Of a DNA stretch of 64,000 bases, positions 45,385-55,785 are shown one piece after another. This DNA comes from Thecaphora thlaspeos (lineage: Eukaryota > Basidiomycota > Ustilaginomycetes > Urocystidales > Glomosporiaceae): contig UWYS01000029.1 in assembly GCA_900291925.1 (NCBI GenBank), positions 124,001-188,000 on the forward strand, given 5' to 3'. The position numbers and the translations under genes are program-made. A model generated the notes under the pieces. It was not told the origin of the DNA. It searched no databases and worked only from the letters and a program-made list of their open reading frames with translations. Each line of letters opens with the position of its first letter. Position 1 is the stretch's first letter.

Positions 45385-48321
45385 ATGTCGACCATCGCCC
45401 ACTCGCTGCGCGACCACCGCTCGCCCACGCGAACGCAGCTCTTCGCACATGCCTTCTCCCTTCCCTCGGGAGAGACTCCCATTCTCGATGCTGAGATCTC
45501 CTCCGCCGTCCTCTCGCTCTCCGCCTCAACCGCAGACGGCGCCCAGGAGGAGCAGGTGTACGCAGGCAGACTCACCCTGACACAGTCCTTCCTCTGCTTT
45601 GCAAGCCAAGGTGACCGCGGACGCAGCTGCAGGATGAATCTACCCCTCTGGTGTGTCAGGAGGGTCGAGAGGCTCAATACAAAGGGTACTGTGTTTGCCC
45701 TCAGCGTCGTCGTCTGGCATGGCATGAAGATCGTAAGTTTAGAGAGATCCCGTCTTCTGCTCGTCCGCCCATGAGACGCTCGGTGTTCACAACAGGCTCA
45801 CCCTAAACAACGGTCCCCTGCTACCTCGTTTGCATCGACACCGAAAAGATTTTGCAACTCAACGCTCTCAGACCGACGTGCGAAAGTTTTTGCGGCGTGC
45901 TCAGGGACCAGTTGCGAGCTCAGCTTGGCAACATGAAGCTTCTCAAGCCCTTCTTGGCCGGCTGCTACAGCGAGACCCTACTGGTAGAGGCACCGGCAGA
46001 GACCAACGATAGGGGCAAGCCAGAGACACCGTTGCAGGAGATTGACGACCCTGGGAGCACCGCGACACCTGTCTCGGAAAAGCCCAATGGGGCCGAGTCT
46101 TCATCAGCTACAGCAGCAGCATCAGCAGGAGCGGCAGCATCAGCCGAGGCGACGACGACGGCGGCGACGGTCGAACCAAAGGACCGCAAGAAGCCAAGCT
46201 ACCACGCTGGTCTCGGCGCGACGTTCGGCTTTCCGGGCGATCCGCGCAAGCTCAGAGAAAAGAGCAAGATCAAGTTGTGGAGAGACTACTTCAAGGCACA
46301 TGGGAGAAACCTCACGCTCCTCCGCTACCCGAAGTTTCTCCGTCTGGTCCAAGTCGGCCTTCCCAACAGGCTGCGCGGCGAGGTCTGGGAGCTCACCAGC
46401 GGATCCATCTACAACCGTTTCGCCCACGCCGGCGAGTATGAAGCCATCCTGAAAAAGTACAATGGCGTCGTCAGCACCAGCACAGAGGAGATCGAAAAGG
46501 ACCTCAACCGAAGCCTCCCCGAGTACCCGGCCTACCAAACGCCAGAGGGCATTGAGACGCTGAGGAGGGTCCTCGTCGCCTACAGCTGGAAGAACCCGGA
46601 GCTGGGCTATTGCCAGGCCATGAACATCGTCGTTGCCGCGATCCTCATCTATATGAGCGAAGAGCAATGCTTCTGGCTGCTCGACATGCTGTGCGAGCGG
46701 CTGCTTCCCGGCTACTACACGTGAGTGACCTTGTCCGAGAGAACATCGCCCGGACTGACGGCGACACGGCCACGCTGACCATTCGCATTCTCGCCGGCTT
46801 ATTGCCTCGCTGCTGCCCCGCCCGCTCGCAAAAGACAATCCATGTCAGGAACGTTGCTGGACCAGAAGGTATTCGAGAATTTCGTCCAGCGCACGCTGCC
46901 CATGATTCACGAGCACTTCGTCAAAGCCGACATCCAGCTTTCGGTCGCGTCTCTGCCGTGGTTTCTCTCTCTTTATATCAACTCGATGCCGATGATCTTT
47001 GCGTTCCGGATCGTGGACTGCTTCATGGCCATGGGGCCCAAGGTGCTTTTTCAGGTCGGCCTCGCCATTCTCAAGATCAACGGCGAGGAGCTGCTCAAGG
47101 TGACCGACGATGGCGCGTTCATCAACCTGATGAAATCTTACTTCCGCTCTCTCGGCGACAGCGCCCATCCCAACAGCCCCAACCCGAGGCATCGCCAGAT
47201 TACCAACTTCCAAGAGCTGCTCGTGGTGGCGTTCCGTGAATTTGGCATCATCACCGACGAGACGATCGCAAGCGAAAGGAGGAGGTTCAGGCAGGAGATT
47301 GTGCAGGAGCTCGAGCTGTTTGCCAAGAGGAGTGCGATCCGCAACCTCAAGGATCATGGCCGCTTTACGAAGGACCAGGTGTGAGTGAACCGCAGATTTT
47401 GCGCCATCGCTCCGTGACGGCGGAAGGAAAGAAGGACGACTGACGGGTTATTGCTCCCCCTGGTTGGCCGATCGCTCGTCCTTGCAGCGGATTGGTCTAC
47501 GACCAAGTCGTCGAAGCCATCTACCGAGCCCGGCACGCACCCAGCTTCGCCAGCGACTCAAACATTGCACCCAGGGCCAATGCTGGCATCGTCGCTAACG
47601 ACCCGAAGGAAGTTCTCGAAGAAGCGCTGACGGCGTCACCGGCATCAGCGGCGGGCGAACCGGACTACAAGGAGATGCGTATCGACCTCAAGACGTTCCG
47701 CCTTTTCCTTGGTGAAGTGGCGACGTGGGCGAGGGACGAATTCGTCGTCTCCAACGGCTTCCAGGAGAGGATCGAGAGAAAGGTCCCTGAGCACGAGACG
47801 GTAGCGAGGTTGTTCAGATTCTGGGACAAGGAGAAGAAGGGGACCCTGTCGTTGCAGGTACGTTCTGGGCTGCCATTCTTATCGTCCCATCAGGAGTTCA
47901 AATTATACTGAACATCAGCCTGCCCCAAACTCAATGACGTCCCAACTTTGTCCTGCCTCGCACAACAGGACATCATATCGGGGCTTGAAGCCGTGATGTT
48001 CAACCAGGACGACGTGATGGCCAACATCCAATGGTTCTTTGAGCTGCACTCAGACGGTCGACCTTCCCTTACAAAAGACGAGGTGTTGAGGCTCAGCGAA
48101 AGCCTACTATTTTGTGAGTTGCTTTCCTTCACAGCATCGCAATCCTGGGAAATGACCATGTCGACGAGCTGACACATGGCCAATACACACCTGGTGGTCC
48201 GGACGCACACGCAGTCTTCCGCAACGAGACAAATGACGGCTATCTCGGCGCTGTTTCGCAGCTCATAGCCCAGGCTTTCGAACATGGCGGAGAGGGAAAC
48301 TATGATGCCAAGTCGGCCTAG
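45385..48321 (+). CDS. GRAM-TBC Rab GTPase-activating protein (Gyp2/Mdr1-like)
   Basis: Six exons, 45385-45732, 45849-46720, 46835-47380, 47488-47857, 47969-48113 and 48215-48321, give 795 aa. A GRAM-like N-terminus (about 40-160: YAGRLTLTQSFLCFASQ; RPTCESFCGVLRDQL; LKPFLAGCYSE) precedes the TBC domain (GLPNRLRGEVWEL, about 286 on). The catalytic Arg is R337 in IEKDLNR and the catalytic Gln is Q372 in GYCQAMN. An EF-hand-like region follows (FRFWDKEKKGTLSLQDIISGL). This order is that of yeast Mdr1/Gyp2 and human TBC1D8/9. Introns 1 and 2 use acceptors AAAAG|A, chosen because they alone restore frame and conserved sequence. The protein ends soon after SLLFFFRNE, whereas relatives continue for a further conserved C-terminal region, so the 3' end may be truncated or mis-seen. 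Confidence 0.88.
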
Positions 48322-49214
48322 CTGGGCCCCGACCTTGTGCACATGTCTCTTGGTAGTGCGAGTAGAGAGACCTTCTACATCGCATCGCATTGTTTTTATC
48401 TAGTCATTCGATCCATCGTCTCTGTCATCATACGTATGCGATCTTGCCACGGCTGCTCAGTGAGAACGCGCTCGGAGCGAGCACTTGACCCGACACGGAC
48501 GGCTGTCATCGCTGCCTTGGGATTAAGTACGTGGAGGTGATCGCCCATGCGCCACCAGAGCTCTCGGTCCAAAGCTACGCATCGCATGGTCGAATGCGGG
48601 GCTGCAGATATCGCCGGTCTCGGGGTCGAAAGCCTGTCGGCGTCGCGCTTTGGCGACTTCGGTCAAGGATACTCGGTCAAGTTACTAAAGTACTGAGATC
48701 TTGCCATGGCCATTATGAGTGGTCACCGCACAAGGGCCCGAGACGACTCCGACGGCCTGTTATGGACCGGCCCGCACCGCGGTCCGCCATGGTGCCGACG
48801 ACGTCTTACCGACAATTGTCCGATCAGCTCGGTATCTTGGAAATGAGAGTCTGATCCGGATGTTTGGCCGGCAACAGCTCTCTTCCCGGACAAGTACCCA
48901 TCGGCCGCCGGGAATGGGCCGGAGAACCTACCCGCGCAAAAGTTGGCCTGTGTCTCTTGCCGGTCAGGCGTCAAACACGGAGCGATGCGGATAGGCTAGC
49001 ATTCTGGCCGTTCGATTGCGGGGAACGTGGGGTATGAATACACGGGTAGAAACTGAATAAGACAAAACATGGTCGTGATAGCCGGGAAAAGCACCGAGGG
49101 CTGACCGGCATCCAGATATCTATCAACGTCGTTAACCAAATCTTGTATGAGGACACCAACGCGCGTGGTGCAAGGGACGAAAGGGGAGAGCTGCTGGGTT
49201 CCGTTCGGTCTTTT
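48322..49214. other. Shared 3' region between Rab-GAP and permease
   Basis: 893 bases between convergent genes. Frames here are short and show no domain. No continuation of the Rab-GAP C-terminus (expected LP-rich FRMVVLADE-type sequence) was recognised. Confidence 0.45.
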
Positions 49215-51210
49215 TTACATGAGCCAATCCCAGAAGCGCATGAGCACCGACTTTGGGACGTCATCGGCGAGCTGAGCCTTCTCGTCGATGTCATCGAGGT
49301 GTCGCTTGCCCGTCTCGAAGTCCATCTCGGCAAGGCCGACAAACTTGGTCTTCTTCGTATACTTCCAACCGAGCCAGAGGATAAAAAAGAGCGGGATGGT
49401 GATGTATGTCGTGACAAACGAGCTGGCGTCCCACTGTCCGTTGATAAAGACGGTGAAGCCGGAGAAGAGCAGGACCAGCAAAAGGAAGCTGAAACCGAAG
49501 TAGCTCATGTAGGGCTGGAAGGGAGCGCGGTACGGCAGCTCGCGACGGTCGATGCCGTGGTGCTTCATGCCATGGTAGAAGCGGATGTAGACGGCGAGGA
49601 TGATGATCCAGGCAATGGTGATCGAGATGGCGGAGATGTCGTAGAGGTAGACAAAGGTCTGATCGGCTCCGCCCGAGCCCGTCGACATGTACGCCAGCAA
49701 GCCGAAAAGGCTGGTGACGGCGAGCGACCAGTATGGGACGCCGTTGCGGGTGCATTTCCTCAAGAAGGCGGGCGCCTTGTGCTCCAGGGCGAGCGCGTAG
49801 ATCGTCCTGCTGGACGCGTAAAGATCCGAGTTGGCGGCGCTCCAGGTCGTCACCAGTAAGACGGCATTGACGATGTCCGGAAGAACGCGGATCCCGGCGT
49901 TGTGAATCGCAATGACGAAGGGACTTGCGCTAGCGTCCTCGCCGCCACCGAGCAGGCGGGGATCATTGTACGGCACCGTCAGCGAGACGACGAAGATCGA
50001 GCACACGTAAAACAGGAGGATCCTCCAGAAGACTCGCTTGATGGCCTTTGGTACGTTCTTCCTTGGATTCTCCACCTCTCCCACGGCGATTCCAATGATT
50101 TCGGTGCCGGAAAAGGAGAAGGCGGCCTGGACAAAGACGTTCCAAAAGCTGAGGAAGCGACCAAAGGAGCCGCTGATGCCTCCGGTCGGGGCACCGGTGA
50201 CGGGATCGGGCGTCCAGAAGAGCTGAGCCTGGGGACCTGGAACGATCCAGTAGCGGAAGCCGAGTCGGTCGCCCGTGGGTCCGCCGCCGAGATCGATGAC
50301 GAGACCGGTGATGATGAACGCAACGATGGCGACCACCTTGATAAGGCAGAACCTGAAGTGGAAGACGGAAGGGGGAATGCAGAGAGGAGAGGCAAGAAAG
50401 TGTGTCAGCAGGAACTCATCTCTCAACATTACGGGCGCACGGAGGAGTCGCAAGCAATGCTTACCAGAACTCTAGCTCGCCATACACCCGGACGCCGAGG
50501 AAGTTGACGCCGATGACGAAAAGCAGGAGGATGGAAATCCAGACCGCCGGGTTGATCGACTGGTTGGGATCCCAGTACTGAATGATGATGGTGGATGCGC
50601 TGATTTCTGTCGGGATGGTGATGCCGTATGAGTACCTGACGCAGCGGCGAGAGACCAAATTTTCGTCGAGGTGCGGTTGATGAAGGGGTAAAGTGTCAGA
50701 GCCTGCGCGTGCCGGAGCGGTGCTGCTCGATGCTCTTTCAGATGCTCACCAGTAGGTCCATCCCAGGGCGAAACCGAGGCTTGGGTCGAGGAAACGGGTG
50801 GCGTGATGCATGAAGCCGCCTGGAAGGGCGAAGAGGGTGCTGACCTCTCCGAGTGCGATCATCATGGACCAAACGATGATGCCCATGATGGCGTAGGCGA
50901 TGAGGGTGTTGACGGGACCCGCGGCCGCCAGAGAGCCGCCGAGGCCGACAAAGAGGCCGGTGCCGATGGTGCCGCCGAGCGCAATCATGCTGAGATGGCG
51001 CTGTTTGAGCCTGCGCTGGAGCGAGCCATCGGAGCTGCTCTCGTCAAGGCTGAGCTCGGGTGGCGGCGTTGATGCAGCGTGGCCGTCACCGCCCTTGTGC
51101 ATCCCGGACTTGAGGATGTCGAAAGCGTCAGAAGAGCCACGGCTGGCCTTTTCGACATCTCCGGGCAGAGCTTCGGCGTAGGAGATGTCGGAAAAGGGCG
51201 TAGATGACAT
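49215..51210 (-). CDS. Amino-acid permease (APC superfamily, YAT family)
   Basis: Three exons on the minus strand, 51210-50750, 50635-50465 and 50352-49215, give 589 aa. A polar N-terminal tail of about 70 residues precedes RRLKQRHLSMIALGGTIGTG, the signature of fungal amino-acid permeases with the substrate-contact GTIGTG break in TM1. Further family segments are YSYGITIPTEISAS, SFSGTEIIGIAVGEVENPRK, and TTWSAANSDLYASSRTIYAL. About twelve hydrophobic segments are visible. It would import amino acids at the plasma membrane with protons; specificity is not predictable. Lysines in the cytosolic tail could be ubiquitylation sites, as in yeast relatives, but that is inference. Confidence 0.94.
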
Positions 51211-52420
51211 GATGGGCAGGGGACAAGGGGGGAGGAGGGGGTAGAAGGGGTGGTTGGGGGGCGACGCCGTCGAGGCTCGAGCAGAGACGTCGACGCGGGG
51301 CAAGAGATGGAAAGGGTGGACAAGGTGTGTGGGGAGGAAGCAAGCACCCGGATGGCAAAGACCACGCCAACTATATCAAGGACGGGCGCACGAAGGGAGC
51401 GGGCAAGAGGCCGAAGGATGTGTGCGCGTGGACGAAGTTTTGCATATGCACAGTATGTACAGTACACATCTTGAAGTACTTCTTCATTGCTTCTGGCTGG
51501 CGCCGTCGCTCGTTGGTTGAATCGAGTGGGTAGGCCAGTCAGTGTGGCCCGGGAGGACAGGCCCGAAGGCGGATGGCAGGCGGACCTGCCGCCAACACAC
51601 TCTGGGACGTCGGCGCAACCGAGTCATCGGGGCCGGCCTGGCCTCGAGACCGCACCGCTGGAGGGGTCGGTCGGCTTTCCACGGCTCTTGATGGCCCTCC
51701 CTTTGCCGTGTGGCACATTGTCTGTATCAACCACACGACGGTACAGTAGAAGCTATACAGTAGTACCCGGGCCCCAGGCCATGACATCGTTTGGCGGCAC
51801 GTAATAAAGCTACAGTACGAGGCCGGCAGCGAGCGGGCAGGCAGGAGGGCAAGGGTGATGTGATTTCACGATTCCTATCTGGGCCCAATCAGGTGGTGCG
51901 CTTTCTTGGCCGGAGATGGGCGGGAGGGCGGCGGTGCGTTCCGTGGCCTATCCTACATACGTACTGTACGTTTGCTGGCGAACGGGATGGCATGGGTGCA
52001 AGGCGAGCGATCTGTCGTGGAGCGCACGCCCGTGACCACGCAGCAAGGGGCGGCTGCCAAGCGAGCTGAGGCTTGTCGAGGCAAAAAGGGCAAATCGCCG
52101 CCGGCCCTGCCGCTTTGTGCCGGGCCGTCTCTTTTTTCGAGTTTGGAACGATAAGCAATCTCCGAGCTGCCGCTCGCGACGGCCACGTCCGGGCCTTCCA
52201 CGATGCTTCTCACATTTTATTCGCACGAAAGAGATATATTCACGATTCGGATGACGGATCGAGTCCTGTATGCCTCCACATCCCGCCTTCCATTTCGTTG
52301 CTCGACTGCGCCGACCCTGCCTTTCGGCCCCGTCCCCGTCCCCGTCCCCGTCCCCGCCCACATCGCAACCTTCGATCACCATCCCCCATCCTCCACTCCT
52401 GCTTCCCGACTGCGCTCAAA
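51211..52420. promoter_or_regulatory. Divergent promoter of permease and Spp2-like gene, rich in TACAGTA motifs
   Basis: 1.2 kb. Holds five TACAGTA/TACTGTA heptamers within 51458-51968 (51458, 51742, 51756, 51811, 51962), a density well above the rest of the window, and a CCCCGT tandem (52325-52355) in the leader of the plus-strand gene. No gene seen. Confidence 0.55.
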
Positions 52421-53828
52421 ATGAGCCAGCATCGCAGCCAGGGCGCCTCAGTCTCGAGTCGAGCCGGGCGCGTTGGCTCGGCAGCTGCCGCACAGCAGGT
52501 ATCAGGTCTCCGTCGACACAGCGCTTTCGGCGACGATGACAGCGATGACGACCACGCCCAGTCGTCTCGAGCACCTCACAAGGATCGAGAGGAGCTTCTG
52601 TTCTATGATCGGCATGGTGGTGCCATCAAGCGCGACAGATCGCCGCCTCCTCCTACAGGTCCTCGCATCATCCCCATGTCCGCCAACCTCGACTGGCGTC
52701 AGGATCGCAAGAAGCGCCTCGGCCTGGAAGAGCGAGCGCGCAGCTTGGGCTCTCTCCACTCCATGCGGGTACCGGGACAGTTGGATAACCGGGCGTCTGC
52801 AAAGCACTCCCAGGCTGGCTCTGCGGGCGCCGAGAGGATCAACGACCAAGAGCAGAAACGGGGCCAGCAAGTAAGGCAGAGGCACGCAGACCCAGCTTCT
52901 ATGGAAGAGGATCCTTCGGCCGCGGATCGCGATCAGACGCCGCCAGCCGAGATCGCTCGCTCAGAGACCCCCGAGCCCGAGACGGCAGAGCAGGCTGCCA
53001 TCCATGCGCTTCTCGCCGGCGAAGGGGTCGGCAGCTCGTCTGCGCAAAAGCTCGACTTGATCATCGCGCAGACAAACGACAAGGACCTTTTCCGGAACGA
53101 CGTCGATACCAGACCAGAAGCACCAACCCTCGATGACTATGCGGCTACGCCCATCGATCAGTTCGGTGCGGCGCTGCTCCGAGGCATGGGCTGGAAGGAA
53201 GGTAAGGGGGCGGGCAGGAACGGCAAGGGACCACACACGGCGCCAGAACCTAAGAAGCGTGCCGCTCTGCTGGGTCTCGGGGCCACAGAGAGGCCAACGG
53301 ATTTTACACTAGCGTCCAGCGGCGGCAAACAGTCTCGACCAACAAGACCGGATCGTCGCTACGTGCCTGTCACTCGCGACGCCACTTCATCGTCATCAGC
53401 GTCCCGGGAGCCGAGCACCAGGGAGCAAAGGGTGAGTCGCGTGGGCCCAGGCAAGGTTGCACTCTCGGCAGATATAGCAGCAGCCTAATCATCATTTGCT
53501 TTCGCATCCTTCAATAACGAAGCGGGATCATGCATCGGTGGATGGCAAGGCAAGGCGACACGACCGATCGTCAAGCCCACAACGACAAGACTTCGAGAGG
53601 CGAATGGGCGAGGACCGGCGCGACCGAGACGACCTGCATCGCTCCTACCGCGAACGAGAGGAACGACGAGGTGGAGGAGCTAGAGAAAGCAGTAGTAGGA
53701 ACGACCCCGACCGCCGCGATCGGCCACGCTCTGCTCGTGAATCGGGAAGGCCAGGGGGCAGACGATACGACGACGATCGGCGTCGAGACCATCGGGATCG
53801 AGACCGAGACCGAGATTCGAGACGATGA
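52421..53828 (+). CDS. Spp2/MOS2-like G-patch splicing factor
   Basis: Two exons, 52421-53431 and 53523-53828, give 438 aa. The N-terminal half is polar and disordered. A segment IPMSANLDWRQDRKKRLGL is followed later by YAATPIDQFGAALLRGMGWKEGKGAGRN (about 240-270), the G-patch of the Spp2/GPKOW/MOS2 group. Spp2 activates the DEAH helicase Prp2 during spliceosome activation. Exon 2 encodes an Arg/Asp-rich tail (RYDDDRRRDHRDRDRDRDSRR). The 91-nt intron has GTGAGT and an acceptor AACGAAG|CGG. If it is retained, translation ends 18 codons in at a TAA near 53488, losing the RD tail. Nuclear location is expected. Confidence 0.88.
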
Positions 53829-54089
53829 ATGGGAGATGGCGGAAGCTACGCCATTATTGGTCCTCTTCTTGTGTTGCACCATCATCTGATGAAATATATC
53901 GCCGAGGCGCGACAATGCCTGAACGCACGGGCCCTTCATGTCCTTCACCTTCAGGCACGGCTGGGTCTTCCCTTTCCCTTTTCCTTTTCCTTTCCTCTCC
54001 ACCGCCTTGTCCTTGCTCGACTCACGTCTGCTCCTTTGCCACCATTCAATACGCCCCTCATTCACCTGTGCGCCTTCTGCTTGGGGAAC

Positions 54090-55597
54090 ATGGGCCTGTC
54101 TACGGCGCCACGCCTTCTAGGCTACTCGATGAAGCTGTCCGCGTTGGCAGACAACCTCGAGCTGGCTCTTCAGACGCCCGTTTATCAGGTATACGTGAGT
54201 TAATGCAGTTCGTGTAGCATCCAGCTCGGTCAAGTTATGTAGATAACTCGCATGTACCGTTGCATGAGGGTACTTTCCGCTCATCCTACAGCATCACTTT
54301 TGCCGCTTTCGCAGCTCCCATTCGGCATCCTCGGACTTCTGCACGCCGTCCGTGTCAGCCATGGTATCCGTCAGGTCTCGGGCGGCCTCAAGTCCAAGCT
54401 GAACCTGTATCAGAGCGTTCTGCTCCATCAAATTCTGCTGTTCAGCGGTGCCATCCTCAGCTGTGGGTGATGTTTGGTTGCAACTTCACGGTTCAGTCGT
54501 TCCTGACGGGTCATCTCTTTCTTTACGCTGCATAAGCTCTTCTCTTGGGACTGCCGTGCCCGGTGCTCGCCTCGGGGGAGGTTATGCTGCTCTACGCCGG
54601 TACTCACGTGGTGCTGGGCCTCAGCGGCATCGGAAGTGCTCTGTTGCGACTCAACGAGATTTGGCTACTCGGCTTGTCGTGAGTGCCGCCTGCGGAGACA
54701 AGCATTCCCGGTTGGCCATGAAACCTGCTGACCAGTTTGGATGCCTCTCTCTCCCTCGCTGTGCTGACCTCTACGTAGCATGGACATCTTCTTCGCCGCT
54801 CTCGACGGCATCTTTCGGGCCGACGGAGTGCAGATCCTCGGCGTGGACGCCGTGAGCATAACGGCACTGCGACTGCTCTCTTGAATCAGGCCTCTCCAAT
54901 CTGACGCCTTACTCTTTCTTTCTCGCTCTCCCGATCCAATCCTCCCCTTGACTCGACTCAGGTCCGGGCGCACTACGCTCCTCTTATCTCCTCCTCACAC
55001 CTTGCCGCGATCATCAACGGCGCCGTCATTGGAGGCGCCGGTCCGCTCTTCATTGACCTCTTCCGTCTCGATTCCGTCACGGGCGACTGGAACATCCGCA
55101 CACCGAGATGGATCAAAGACCCGTTCGCGGGCACCCAGGATCTTTTCAGCGCCGCAGTCATCTCTGCCGCCTACCTAGCTTTGATCGACAAGAGCTTCTC
55201 CGCCACCTTGACACCCTACGTCGGCCGCCTCGGTGAGCTGCTGTCCCTCGACGCTGGTGATGGCATCACGTTGCGGGAGGCCAGGACCATCAGCGTCGTC
55301 CTTTTGACCAGCATTCTGGTGGCACAGCGATTGGCCGCCGTACCGGCAGAGTTGACGGCAGTAACCAGCGCAGGACCAGAGAAGAACAAGCCAAACTGCA
55401 GCAAAAAGACGGTTGTTCGGGCTGCCGATGGCCTCGCGGTGCCGCAAATCGCGAGCAACGGCAGCAGCTCTAAGAAGCTGAAGGCTTACAAGGGCAAGTG
55501 TCGCTGCAGAGCCTCAGAGCAAGACGAACGAGAGGTTGACGGGATGTATAGATTCCAACCGGTACGTAGCGTTTCTGCCACGTCAGGCATTTTGTAG
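54090..55597 (+). CDS. Orphan multi-spanning membrane protein, weakly TRIC-channel-like
   Basis: Five exons, 54090-54194, 54315-54462, 54537-54678, 54779-54851 and 54962-55597, give 367 aa in a continuous frame. I do not recognise a named family. Hydrophobic segments are FGILGLLHAV, LLHQILLFSGAILSSLLLGL, VMLLYAGTHVVLGLSGIGSALL, the IINGAVIGGAGPLFIDLF segment, LFSAAVISAAYLAL and TISVVLLTSILVA. The glycine-rich GAVIGGAGPLFIDL between short helices is vaguely like the GG-containing kinks of TRIC cation channels, but that is speculation. The C-terminal 60 residues are Lys/Arg/Ser rich. Intron 2 is inferred with donor GTGGGT and acceptor CATAAG, without which the frame hits a stop. The start is the ATG after a C/T-rich leader; earlier in-frame ATGs exist. 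It lies 261 bp after the Spp2-like stop. Confidence 0.65.
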
Positions 55598-55785
55598 GAT
55601 GACGAGATAGAGACGAATGTAGAGTTGTCTAGAGTACAAGGTGGATTGCGTGTGTAATGATACGAGCGGATAGAAATGGGCGGACAGAGATAAGGAGAAA
55701 GGCGAGCAAGCATCCTGCGATCTAGCTCGGAAAGGGGCTGATTGCCGGGCAAAGATGCTCGGAGGCTTGGCCGCCGTGACTCGTC

